Assembly: GCA_027605045.1 (NCBI GenBank)
Contig: JAQFWX010000024.1
Location: forward strand, 310,001-374,000
Direction: 5' to 3'
Source of the DNA: Phallus indusiatus
Taxonomy: Eukaryota > Basidiomycota > Agaricomycetes > Phallales > Phallaceae
DNA: 64,000 nt
The translations under genes were made by a program, and so were the position numbers. Positions 29,794 through 41,700 of the stretch are shown here, piece by piece. The number at the start of each line of letters is the position of its first letter. Position 1 is the first letter of the stretch. The notes under the pieces were generated by a model, which worked only from the letters and a program-made list of their open reading frames with translations, was not told where the DNA came from and made no database searches.

Positions 29794-32700
29794 ATGGCAG
29801 GAACACTTGACTTGAATGAAATAACAGCACACAGCGAGGCTGCTAGTGAAGATGGCGAGAATTCCGGAACGGCTCCAAAAGCCTGGCTTGACGACCAAAA
29901 TAAACGTCCCACATCTCCGTCCATAAACATGGCCCCGACTCCTCTAAACGAAGGAGACCATCATCAACCTGCTTCCGTTTTAGCAACGAACCGACAGTCA
30001 GATGAAAGAATAGAGAATTTATTGAGCCTTTTCCGCGAATTCCTTGGCAAGTCTCTGTTTTATTGGATGGTGTATGGATTGCTAAATACATATTTTCTAG
30101 AGGCTGCGCCTAACAAATCAGTTCCTACTTCTTCTCATCCTGTCACAGAACAAAATAAGGTAGGACGTAACAGGTTTTTCGGACTGGCCAAAGGTTTTTC
30201 TCAAGAAATCGGCTGTAAGTGTGGCAATTCACGTTCTGTTTAACTTTTGTAGTCTAACGCGATGCGTATTAGCGAACAATAAATATGATTACGAACAGAA
30301 ATATCCACGAGACGAATTTGGGAAGGAAGCCACGGAAAACGCTCGTGTCTGGCTGACTTATCTCGATGAAGCCGAACCGTTTGATCGAGAGAGGGCAGAG
30401 GGATGGAAAGAGACAGTGGATGTTCTTTTGGTTTTTGTAGGCAGAATGTATATTCATAATCATAGTATTAAAGCTTATTTTATATATCAGGCTGGTCTCT
30501 TTTCTGGTGTTATAACAACGTTTATCTCACAGGCCTCACAAAATCTGCAGAAAGATAGTACTCAAGTTTCCGCATCCCTATTATTAGAAGCAGTTCAACT
30601 ATTACGGGCAAATTTCAGTGGAGTACCCGCAAGCCACGTACCCATCTCGACGTTGACACCCACGTCGCCATTCGTGGCATCAACAAACACATTGTTGGTG
30701 AACGGCCTATGGTTCACCAGTCTGGCGATTACATTATCCGTCGCGCTGTTTGCTGTTCTCGCTAAGCAATGGTTATATTACTACCTGTCTTCCATCTCTG
30801 GGACAGCGAACGAAAAAGCTCGAGCCAGGCAGCTGCGATTCGATGGCTTTGAGTCATGGAAGGTTGCAGTCATTGTCGAGCTTCTCCCCATCCTCCTTCA
30901 TCTTGCCGTTGGCATGTTCCTTACTGGAATTATTGTATTATTGTTCCCTTTGGATGTTCATATTGCCGGAGCAATTGTTTTCATTGCGGGAATCACCTAT
31001 ACGTTATATTTTATTTCGGTGATACTACCTATTTGGTACCCGGAGTGCCCATATACAACGTCGCTGACGATCTACATCGGAATTCTCTTCTTTATTCTGC
31101 GACAAATTTTCCAGACAATCACCGTGAGCCTAAGTGGGGGTTTTCAAGCCGTCTGGAGAAAAATAAATTTCAAAGCTCGGCTTACCGCTGAGCATCTCGC
31201 TCACTACGCCCAAAGCCTCGTCGGGCATGGATTCAAATTCACTTCAAAGTTAGCTGGTGCGGTGGGTCGTGGCTTTCAAAGACTCCGATCCACGATATTT
31301 TCTGGCAACCCGCCGAAATTCACAAAATGGAGAGAAGAGAATATTAAAGAAGCTGTCAAAAATGCAACATACCTTGACTTTGAGGCGGTCAATTGGTTGT
31401 ATGCGACTTCCCCAAACCGAAGCGTTCATCGAATCATTGCACGGTGCGCAGCTGTGCATCCAACTGTCAGAAAACGATTTGATTGGCTGACTGTGAAGAA
31501 TCTTTTTCTTGCTTTGGAGGTCAGTAACACTAATGTAATGGATATGCGTCATGGGCTGTGTTTCGGTCTCCCGACTTATCAGTATGATCACTGGGAACTA
31601 CTCCGGTCTATTCCCAATGTGGTAGACAGTCAGCTGGACGAAGGAGAGTATCGGACCTACCTCCGCGTTGCAGAGACTGTGTTACAATATGAAGAGGAGC
31701 GCCGAACTCTTCTTAATGCCATCTACGACGATCTCAGTCTTCCACTGGCCATGTGGTGTCATCTCTTAGAGGAGACATCAACTGATGCTACAGTGGCTGT
31801 GTATATACTCACCTATGGAACCAGAGGTCATGGAAACGGAGGTCTATTCGATTGGAAAATCGATCCTAGCCGTGAGCTTATCCGTAACGCCGGGTTAATG
31901 CGCTTTAATAGTGAAGAACTGGGATGGTGGAAGTTTGAACACCTGTTTCGTTACTTTGCACTTGGTAAACCTGACTATTCTTCGAAAGTCGAAACTTATA
32001 AAACGTGCTATCTCCTCCTTATCACCATCTATCGTAACCTCATCTCCGATCAACCACTGATCACCGACGAGAAAAAAAGACAGGAGTCCTTGGAAAAGGT
32101 GTTTCACAGCTTTTGGGAGCGTATTTTAGTCTCTGTTTTCTCTCTTCCTTTTGAGGATGGCCTCCGTTTCTTCACAGAGATTTGCTGCGTGGACTCGTTC
32201 TGGTGCGAGTCTATGACACATCAAACCAGATATTGGGCAGTTCATTCCCTGACTAAAATGAGTCTCTCAATCACTCATATGGATAATTGCTTGCCATTTA
32301 CGGACAGCCACGGCCTTTCTCTCATATATCAATGGTATTCGCGAGACCTCGGGTCAGAACTCTCACATTACATACCTCCCCTGTTCGTGCTGTTGCTCGT
32401 ACCACAGAATCGCCACCATCTATCCACAATCCTCCTGAACGATCCCAATTCAATTTCCCATCTCTCAAAATGTTTTCATAACTTGGCAAATTGTGGGTCT
32501 ACCGATAGGATAACGAGCATATATCCAGCCTTAATGGACCTCAAATCCGTAGGCCCGAAAAATCCTTTGTTCACCTTTCTTTATGACCCCTCCGTGCTTG
32601 TGCAGCTATGGAAAACCTTGGTGTATTGCGAAATGGGAACAAAAAGGTATTTCCTACTTGTAAAATCGAAGATTGACAGGGAGAAGTTGGACGAGCTATT

Positions 32701-33076
32701 TGCCGCTATGAATGAACTGGCGCGATTAGACGACTTGGAAAGCTTACCTTATACATGTCAACTGGGTAAGAGATTCAGAAACTATGTTCGTTCTGCATTA
32801 GCGGCATCTGCGCGCGAGTTTGGACAACTTACAGGCGTGTCTCACACACAACCTGAGGCCACCGCCGATCAATCTACACCTGAGAATCCAGCATCAGATA
32901 AGGACCACGATTCCGAAGAACGTGCTCAGGTGTTTGAGGTACTTTGTTTCACAGATTTTATTGTCCTTGAAATTAAACTTATCAATACATTTGTCTAGCG
33001 TAAAAACCATCACTCGGTAGCTAATTGGATGAAAAGGTGTTCGAGTCCATTCGGTCAAAGACACCCCGTCAAATAG
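29794..33076 (+). CDS. DUF6535 membrane protein 2
   Basis: Exons 29794-30046, 30101-30214, 30273-30436, 30491-32938 and 32999-33076, all phases consistent, 1018 residues. The first intron uses a GC donor (GGCAAGT) where the paralogue at 44055 has GT. Same layout as the family: short acidic N-terminus, FREFLE, YDYEQKYPRDEFGKEA, TYLDEAEPFDRERAEGW, four membrane segments, and a long helical C-terminal region with RSVHRIIARCAAVHP and FWCESMT. The last exon (RKNHHSVANWMKR...) has one A fewer than gene 4 in an A-run, so its C-terminus shifts frame and ends earlier. It is part of a duplicated block with gene 4. Confidence 0.85.
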
Positions 33077-34430
33077 ATCAATAGCTGCGTGGCGCGCGGA
33101 TTAGTGTATGGGTTGCCGAGAACACAGTCGAATGCATCGTTGTCGAAGCTTTGAAGCTTAGCTTGAAGGGTCAGGCTGTTTATTGAGAGCATACGAAGGG
33201 GAGCTCTGGTTGCAATTCGAACTGTATTTACCATAGTCACGAATGAATCTTTACAATATCATTTGGCTGCAACAATCTCTCGTGAGGTGAATGACAAGGT
33301 CTGACAGTGTGATAGGCTGTAATCACACTCAACTCCTACTCAAATTCTCCCGATCATCCAAAACGTGGACCATTAACTTGGTGCAAGACTACTCAGAAGC
33401 TCCGTGGCCAGGAACACCATTCGGATAATGAAGAGGTGAACTGCTTGAAAAGCGAAGAGCGGTGATTATACACCAATAGCTGTGGAGAAGTGAAGTGGTT
33501 GTGTTAAATGCAGCGAGTAAAAAAAAGAAATACGAACAAACAAACAAAAGCGATGAGAACTGAGGACCAAGCGCATTCAATCTTTTGTCAACCAATGGTG
33601 TACGTTTTCTGACAGGAAAAGCAAAGACGGAATGAGTGATCTCAAATAGTTTTTGAAGAAAGACGTCATCATCAGTAACACAAGAACATGATAATACAAA
33701 ACACGCACTGCGCATGCCAGAAAACATATTCATTCCCATCTACAATTCTCCGTCAAATCCCCCCGTCTGCATGTGCTGCGCTTATAGTCGTCTTCCCAGC
33801 AAACAAGTCTTCGTCTCAAAGTAGACCAGAGCGTAGGCGAAACTGACACCAATGCTTCTACAAAACCAAATTTCGTGGGTGATGCCTTAGGACTGAACAC
33901 AGAAGTGTAAGCATGGGCCGGCGCAGGCTGAAGTTCAATTAATCGACGAGTTCTCAAGCAATGAACATACTCCTAGATCATTTACGGCAACATGAGACAA
34001 AGCTAGCTGTGGATTGTCCGCTTGAAAACTTGCAGCTCGATTTAATGCCTAGGCCGGTTACCGGAGTCCGGATGGGAGATGGGAACACGAACACGACGTC
34101 CTTTGAGGTGAATTTAGGACAGTCCATCTGACTGGACTCCAAGGTTGTTTGTGCACCACGCACGATCGACAAAAAGCAGGTTGCTAGGCAGCGGTCAGTA
34201 CCAACGGTCAGTGACGAGTTCATTGTCGCGCCCGGAAGATAGTCATTCAAAAAAAGTAATGACGGAGGACATTTGGATTTTTTGGGGAGGATCAGAAGAA
34301 TCGAGTATCTATACCATAATTCACTTGCAATAATATATAGAAGTTCTGCGACTCACCAAACGTTGAAGCATAAAGAATGTGCAGTGCTGATTGTCTTCGG
34401 AAGAACGAGAGAGAGATGTGAGGATCACGT
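33077..34430. other. Intergenic block shared with the region after DUF6535 gene 4
   Basis: No confident gene. Most of this block is repeated, diverged, at 47324-48250. A minus-strand stretch with coding-like similarity in both copies (VDKRLNALGPQF near 33570-33600 and 47800-47830; AYTSV(F/Y)SP near 33900 and 48135) might be a decayed third gene of the cluster, but frames are not maintained. Confidence 0.4.
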
Positions 34431-34482
34431 ATGTCACACCGGGAATGGCCGGTCCAATCAACGTTTTTCACTCGCCATTCTT
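34431..34482 (+). promoter_or_regulatory. Conserved promoter-proximal element with CCAAT box, intact copy
   Basis: ATGTCACACCGGGAATGGCC, then GGTCCAATCAACG, then TTTTTCACTC, ending about 12 nt before the ATG at 34495. It contains an inverted CCGG...GGCCGG half-site pair and a CCAAT box. Related elements precede copies B (23664), E (28905), D (41036), G (48957) and, on the minus strand, H (about 55870-55815). Confidence 0.6.
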
Positions 34483-34494
34483 TTTTTCAAAACG

Positions 34495-36150
34495 ATGTTC
34501 GCATTACCGAAACCGATCTCACCTGTGCTGGTGACATCCACTCAGAACAAATTGAATCCAAATGTAGTTCTTATTTTCGAACAGAAACGCGTTATTGTTC
34601 CCCGTCCAATGAACTATGTGGTACGTGTTTCTCTTAGCTCTTCCCATCTTTCCACATCAAATCTTAAAAACCCACTTTTCCATGTTATTTTTTTTCTTTT
34701 TTTTCACAGACAGCCGTTGCTTTCGCTCGCAAATATTTTCCAAAATTATCTTTGCAGTCAAATATCAAGTTCTTCTGCGACGAGCTCGAAATTTGCAAGG
34801 GACAGCCCACGGAAATTTCTGAGGAGTCGTGGAAAGACGTGATAACGAACGTCAGCTTTCTTACAATAAATATCGTTCCAGAGGGTGCTTCAACTAACGA
34901 TGTGGAATCCGGCCCAAGTGTGGATTCGCCAGCTGCTTTGGTTCCCCGTAAGTCTTACATACATCTCATTCGGCTTCACAATACAAGTTGAGTGATCTGA
35001 CCCCTGGCATATCTATGTGGTTACAGAGTCCGAACAAAGGATTCGCATCACAATTCGCGATCTTTGTGGCAAGAGATTTGAACTCAAAATCCGTCCAAAA
35101 TCCCGAGTTCAGCGCATCCTTGAGGAATGTCAGATTCGATGGGGTATCCCTCCGAGTCAGTGCCGTCTGAACTACGGCGGCAGAGCGTTACGCCATGAGG
35201 AGATTCTGTCTGAAATCCCAATGAAGGACGGGGACGTCATTACCCTTACGCTAGACTTACGGGGAGGAAAGCCAGTTATTTATTTGTTTTCCCTTGAGGA
35301 AAAAGAAGCGTCAGTATCGCTTTCGCTCGTTCCAGAATGGAAACTCTCTGCCATATACCCTGTTGTTCCTATTAAACCAACCATTAATGGGCGAGGTCAG
35401 ACCGTAATATGGCGTGTGCAGACCAAACCCAACGGGGATCTCACAGAACTAAACACGGGATTAGATGTCTCGTACTTATTTTGGGAGGCACAGTAAGCAC
35501 TCAACACTTTTTGTCCCTCTCAACTCTGTTTATTTGACGGTGTCTTTCCAAGCACCGGCGAAAGTGTTTCGTGTATCACCAGTCCACCAGCGTCTCCCAC
35601 GTCAGATGATTCTTCCTCATCAATTGTAGAACATTTCAACCCCGCCGCTCCCGACCTCGCATTCTCCAATTCGGTGGTCGTCCCAACTGACAATATTACG
35701 TTATACCTTGACAAAGCCTTGCATTGTCTTGGTTTGCATACTGAAGCGTGCACTTCTTTCATCACGTTTGTAGCCTTACATATAAGTAATTTCACTGCAT
35801 CTAACAATCTGACGTCGCTTCATCGCAGATACTGGCTTCCCTCTTTACTCAAACATAAATACGTTGCTCTCCGATTCCTCCCCCAAGCAGCATACGAACG
35901 CGCGGCTCCCTTGAACGTGTCTCCTAAACCTGACGTTGCAACGCGAATTTTCATGCTTTTCAAAAATATACAAGATGAAGACTTACCCTTTTGGAAGGAG
36001 GCTATCGAGCGAGCCTCGGAGGATGTTCAATTTTGGGTGTCTATTGTTGGCGTGGATGTAGGACGTGTCCATGACTCCTCTTTGTTCCGTGTTCTGGAAT
36101 GGGGTGGGATGGAAGTATTAGGGGTTACGGATATTGAGGTCGAAATCTAA
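34495..36150 (+). CDS. Ubiquitin-like plus KPVIYLF-domain protein (intact family member, copy C)
   Basis: Exons 34495-34620, 34710-34947, 35027-35492, 35583-35765 and 35829-36150, phases consistent, 444 residues. Residues 1-121 form an N-terminal domain. Residues 126-202 look like a SUMO/Rad60-type ubiquitin-like fold (IRITIRDLCGKRFEL; GIPPSQCRLNYGGRAL; MKDGDVITLTLDLRGG), ending in LRGG like ubiquitin but inside the protein. Next, from 203, KPVIYLFSLEE...LDVSYLFWEAQ resembles a domain I recall from uncharacterised bacterial and basidiomycete proteins, with unknown role. A C-terminal module follows (LYLDKALHCLGLHTEA; YWLPSLLKHKYVALRFLPQA; RVLEWGGMEVLG). It is tail to tail with the DUF6535 pseudogene at 36548. 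Biochemical function unknown. Confidence 0.85.
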
Positions 36151-36547
36151 GGTTTGTATCATTGAGTCGATCTTCCATATTACCGGACACATTCATATCA
36201 CACCAGAAAAATGCAAATTTGATTTCAGCCGGTCAACATTCTCGTTAGGACGCATTTGGTAAACGCGCTCGGTATTACAACGACGATCGTGACGATCTCT
36301 AGTTGGATTGTCTTTTATCAGCGTGCGCGAGATGAAGCTGGTAAATGAAGATTAATGTACTTGTATCAGGTCAAATTTTGAAGTTACATTAAAAACACGG
36401 GTTACATATTATACGTATGTATATCAGTTTTGGTTACTGCTGCGATTATTTGGAAAGGAATTTCTTTGGCCAAACAAACATGGTAGTGAACGCTGATTTT
36501 GTCCAATGTAGAGCATTGGAGTAAAATGAATTGTGCTGCGCATATTT
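36151..36547. other. Intergenic, tail-to-tail spacer
   Basis: No gene. Contains the 3' flank that is also found, diverged, at 22768-22880. Both convergent genes end here, so transcripts may overlap. Confidence 0.4.
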
Positions 36548-39500
36548 TCATAAGCTGAAAACTAAGAATGAAATTTTTGTAAGAAATACCTCATTGAGGC
36601 CGGGCGCATGTGCACCTTCTTCTATATCATAATCCTTGTCCACTGGCACTAACCTTGAGCTCTCCGGTGCAGATTGATCGGTAGCGAGCTCGAGTCGTGA
36701 GTGCGGAACACCTATAATTTGTCCAAACTCACGTACAGATGCCTGCAGAGCATCAAATACCGCTGTGTGTCCACCGTCAAATTCCCAGGCACAGTGAATC
36801 GGGAACTCCGTTTTGTCATCGAACCGCGCTTGTTCATTCATAATGACGAAGAGTTCATTCAACTTCTGCTTGTCAAGCTTCGACTTTACCAAAGCAAAAT
36901 ACATTTTCGTGTCCAATTTGCAAAACACGAGGATTTTCCACAGTTCTAGAAGCACGGACGAGTTGAAAACGATGGTGAACAGGGGCATTTTCATGTTAAC
37001 AGACTTGAGGAGATCCATTAAAACTGGATATATGTATTGTTTTGCGCTGTGAATGTACTGATACTTCCCCAAGTTTTGAAAACATCCTGAGAAGTGAGAT
37101 ACGGCATCCGGATCATTCAAAAGGATTGTGGACAGATGCTGACGGTTGTGTGGAATGAGCAACAACATTAGCATGGGAGGGATTTTCCATGAAAAATGTG
37201 AGACGAGATCATTTCGTAAGCACCAATGATATATGAGCGTGAGGCCGTCGCATTCGTTGAAAGGAAATCCTATGACCGTTACGCCCCACATCGAATTCAG
37301 ACAGACTGCTGCCCAATATCTGGCTCGATCCGTCATAGACTCGCTCCAGAATGCGTCCACGCAGCAAATTTTCTCTGAAAAAGGCGATGCCATGCTTCAC
37401 GGGTGAGATATGGACAAGATTGAGGAATTGAGAACCGTAGGTTTTCAAAGAGATCTTCCAAGGCCTTCTGCCTCTGAACCTTGTCGGTAATGAGAGATTG
37501 ATCGGATGTGAGGTTACGATAAATGGCGATAAGAAGGTTATAGCGTGTTTCAAAGGAGTTGAGCTCTGAGGAATAGTCTGGGAAGCCAAGTTTGAAGTAA
37601 TTGTGCAGATATTCAAATTTCCACCATCCCAGATCTTCATTATCGAAGCGTACTAGTCCCGCGTTATGCATGGTGTCGCGATTGGGATCGAACTTCCATT
37701 CAAATAAACCATCTTGGGCCGTGGAGAGTATATGGACGACTGTAGCATCGCGTGGCAACTCGCCTAAGAAGTAACACCACATGGTCAGTGGAAGAATGAG
37801 ATCGCTGTTGATCGCATCCTGCAGGGCTTGATCACTATCACCAGCCAGCATATTCTTGTAAATCCGGAAATAACTTTGGTACTCTGCTCCTCCTAGCTGA
37901 ATTTCCGCCATATCGGGAATAGATTGGAGTAGAGCCCAATATGGGTAGGCATCAGTCCGTAAAGCCAGGCATAATGCATAACGCAAATCGGTAACATTCA
38001 TTTCACTGGCGTCCAAAGTACGGCTAGCCTCGAGACCAGGCTATGTGACTGCGTGACTCCCCGGCCCCTTTTGGAAGGTGACGCGTGGGGCGAGGGGAGC
38101 TTCGCAGTATATAGCCTGGCACAAATGACTGCGGCACCGCTGGTGACATCCAAAATGTCACGCGTCCGGGGTCCACTTCAGAGGAAAAGATTGTTTACCA
38201 CAGAAATACTCAGACAACTATACTTTCTCAAAGTTGAATTGAGATGTCATAGTAAATGTAAATATTTTCAATAGAGAAGGAAAAATGCATTTGAGTCTTG
38301 ATCATGCTGTAACAGTTTGATCAATGCTTCCAACATTCTACCGGTACTGGTGAAGAAAGGCATTACAAAACCATGTCTAGTTACTCTTCTAAACAATAAT
38401 GAAAAAAGCTTATATTAATTCTGTACCTCAAAACGCTCACAAAAGTGGTGGAGTGGGTGTCTTACTATTGATGAAGCTTGGGTGAGGCAGCCAGCTGGTA
38501 ACTGATGCTGCAGGGCTCATTTTTCAGGAAAAGAAAAAAAGCAAATTGTTCTTATTTGATTGATAATCTAATAATACAAAGAAAGAAGCATGTCTACAGA
38601 GGTTTTCTATGGGCAAACAATCTTTTCCTCTGGAGTGGACCCCGGACGCGTGACATTTTGGATGTCACCAGCGGTGCCGCAGTCATTTGTGCCAGGCTAT
38701 ATACTGCGAAGCTCCCCTCGCCCCACGCGTCACCTTCCAAAAGGGGCCGGGGAGTCACGCAGTCACATAGCCTGGTCTCGAGGCTAAGTACGGCAGAGAT
38801 TATAGCCAATATCGCGTGGAATTTGTTTGCCAGTCACTGGATCCACAGCTACACACCGTGCGATAATACGATGAACGCTGCTGTTTGGGGAAGTCTCGTA
38901 AAGCCAATCGAGTGCCTCCGAATCGAGAGAAGCCGCATTCTTGACAGCTGCTTTGATATTCACTTCTCTCCATTTTGTGAACTCAGGAAACCTCTTGGTA
39001 AATATGGTGGGTTGTAGTCTGCGAAAATTACGGCGCACGACATCAGCTACCTTCGAAATGGACATAAATGCATGTCGAAAGAGGCTTTGAGTGTAGTGAA
39101 CAAGATGATGAATAGTACGTCGAGTTTTGAGATTTATTCTTCCCCAAAGAGCCCAAGAACCCTGATTCAGAGTCGAGCTAATCCAACGAAAACTCTCTCG
39201 CAAAACCAAAAATGGAATTCCAACATAAATCGTCAGCGAAGTTGTATACGGGCATTCCGGATATCGAATAGGCAATATCACAGATATGAAATATAAGGTA
39301 TAGGTAATACCTGTGATAACGACGATCGTCCAGGCGAGACGGATTTCCAGCGGAAATAACAGTATGATAATACCGGTAAGGAACATGCCGACAGCGAGGT
39401 GGAGAAGGATAGGCAGAAGATCAACGATGGCACCGACTTTCCATAGTTCGAAGCCGTTGAATCGCAGTTGCCTAACCCTTACTTTCTCCTTCGCTGTTCC

Positions 39501-40432
39501 AGGAATAGAAGTCGTGTAGTAAAACAGCCATTGTTTGGCAAGGACGGCAAATAGCGCTGTGGATAATGTGACGGCCAGACTGGTAAACCAAAGACCGTTC
39601 ACCAAAACTGCGTTTGTTGACGGTGTGAATGACGAAGTAGGAGTCAAGGTTGTATTAGGTACTTGGCTTATCGGTAGTCCAGTAAATTGTGCTCGTAGTA
39701 TCTGAACCGTTTCAAGTAACAAGGACGCAGTGACTTGCGTATTATCCTGTTGAAGGCCTTGAGATGCCTGTGAGACGAATGTGGTGATAACACCGGAAAA
39801 GAGACCTGCCTAGGAAAACAGTTAGCTTGGAAAAAATAAGCACAGAATGAAACGAATCTACTTACGAAAACGAGAAGAACATCAACGGTCTCTCTCCATC
39901 CTTCTACTCTCTCGCGATCAAACAATTCTGCTTCATCGAGATAGGTCAACCAGACACGAGCGTTGTCGGCCGCCTCCTCTCCGAATCGATCTCTTGGATA
40001 TTTCTGCTCATAGTCATATCTATTATTTGCTGATACATGTCATAACGAAGCACATGAAATGAACAGACGTTCAGTGATGCTTACAACCAGTTTCAGGCGA
40101 TAAATCTTTTGCCAGTCCGAAAAACCTCTTGCGCGCTGCTACGTTTTGTGGTGTATCGGAATGAATAGGCTTTGATGTTGTACTGGGCGCAGCCTCTGGA
40201 TTAGAATGCAGATGAGTGTCGGAAATTTATATATCTTTTGAACAAGCAACTCACCCAGAAAATCACGAAAGAGGGACACCAAATTATCTATCATTTCATC
40301 GGACTTATTCTCTATCACTGGCAAAGTGGCAGGTCTCTTGTCGGCAGGTCCTTCCGAGGTCATTTCGGCGGGACCTTTGCTTTGGTTCTCAAAGTGCACT
40401 GCTTTCTCATTAAAACTAGGTGTTTCAGGCAT
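36548..40432 (-). pseudogene. DUF6535 membrane protein 3, disrupted by a MITE and a frameshift
   Basis: Family exon structure is preserved on the minus strand: 40432-40255, 40195-40085, 40029-39866, then from 39809. The last large exon is split by a 762-bp hAT-like miniature element (38025-38786) just after the codon for R in NLCR; the minus-strand reading enters a TAG at once. A second lesion is a net 1-nt loss near 37380: the frame ending ...HRLFQRKFAAW continues in another frame as EKICCVDAFWSESM. Otherwise residues align throughout with the other family members, so inactivation is probably recent. It faces the intact ubiquitin-like gene tail to tail. Confidence 0.9.
38025..38786. mobile_element. 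hAT-type MITE with long terminal inverted repeats
   Basis: 762 bp, perfect 8-bp target duplication AGTACGGC (38017-38024 and 38787-38794), the length typical of the hAT superfamily. The ends are TAGCCTCGAGACCAGGC and its complement, and the inverted arms extend about 165 bp with very high identity (38025-38190 against 38620-38786). The interior is AT-rich and non-coding. Depends on a transposase elsewhere. High arm identity suggests recent activity. Confidence 0.92.
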
Positions 40433-41035
40433 AATATGTAGGTATTGAATAGAGAGAAGATGTTGTGTTTGGGAGGATAAGTTTGCTGGGAGGTGCCACA
40501 GGTATGAACGTCGGTGCTATGCGTGTTATGTAGAAGCGCTGTCATTGCGCAAACTGTAAACCTAATAGTTCAACCTATATCCACTGACCCAGTGCGTACT
40601 AACCATAAATAGAACTCCATGTGCAAGACGTGCTCATTAATGATGCAACGTTGATGTAACCCTATTATTAATAGATTGTCATACCCACACTCATATATAC
40701 CTCAAGACAGAACCGTAACTTGTTCATGTACCGGTTTATGAAGCATAGCTAAACACTGGTTTTTTGAGAAGCTAAATAAACCTGTACTAAATTGTTAACC
40801 TTCCACATAACGATTCCATTAAACTTTACAAACGCTCGGCATTGATCAATATCTTAGCGGAGAATTTGATTAGCGCTGGTTCTTCTAGTCAGGTGTTGGA
40901 TTGCAGAATATGGCGTAGTCCATTTAATCAGTAGCATATTAAAGAGGAAATTCACAGACGTGAAGATGAAGATTGGGATGTGAACTTAGAGTGGATTGGG
41001 AGTAGGAGGGAGTAGACCAATCGCGTCACGTTGTG
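40433..41035. other. Intergenic, no gene seen
   Basis: AT-rich spacer between the DUF6535 pseudogene start and relic D. Only scattered similarity to the upstream region of DUF6535 gene 1. Confidence 0.35.
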
Positions 41036-41700
41036 CACGTCACACCGGGAGTAGCCGGACCTATCCAATATTTTTCACTCACGACTATCATCCAGCGCTC
41101 AGCTTGGTTCGTGGATGCAACGACAAACCGAACCAAATCATGCGTGAAAACACTCTTTTTGGAAATTATTAAAGACACCGTCATCCGAACATGTGCATGG
41201 TATGATTTACATTATTCGCTGTAGTTTTCTTCCGTTCAAACGAAAGCATCAGTCTATCTTAAGGAAAACGTTCTCCTTGCCTTTGTTGATGTCGTACCTG
41301 GGATGAAAGTGGTTAACATGTCAGACTTTCACTCTACGTTCCAAGACAAATATGAAATCACAGCGATACGCCAAATGCTTACGGTCGTTTAGGATCTTTC
41401 GACCACTTCCCAATCATCCTGTTGGAAGAGCACGTCACGATTGAATGGTACGCTATCCATTTTCCGCGAAAAAAAAACTCGGTTAACATTTACAGTCACG
41501 GAAATTAGCAATACCCATATCAACGAGATCACCCTGGAAGGGACCTACCCGCCAACGCTGACAGGTCGCACAACGTGACACGATGCCTTCATTGAGCAAG
41601 ATTAAAAAGGCCTGTATCTGTGTTCTGGAGGTTTTTATGACAGTATTTTACCGACATCTTCAGTCATCAGTCCTAGAGCCCTTCGCACCCACAGAAGTAG
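41036..41700 (+). pseudogene. Ubiquitin-like/KPVIYLF-associated copy D, decayed
   Basis: Begins with the conserved promoter-proximal element (41036-41083). A coding-like frame at 41230-41390 (ASVYLKENVLLAFVDVVPG...) ends in a TAG. A segment NTHINEITLEGTYPP...ALRTH (41510-41690) is shared with copy B. The KPVIYLF domain is not recognisable. The shared segment shows that copies B and D descend from a variant with a different middle region than copy C. Confidence 0.6.

Noticed and set aside
30221..30272. Upstream extension of DUF6535 gene 2 main frame from 30221
   Set aside because: Paralogue comparison places this in an intron; the exon starts at 30273 after an AG acceptor.
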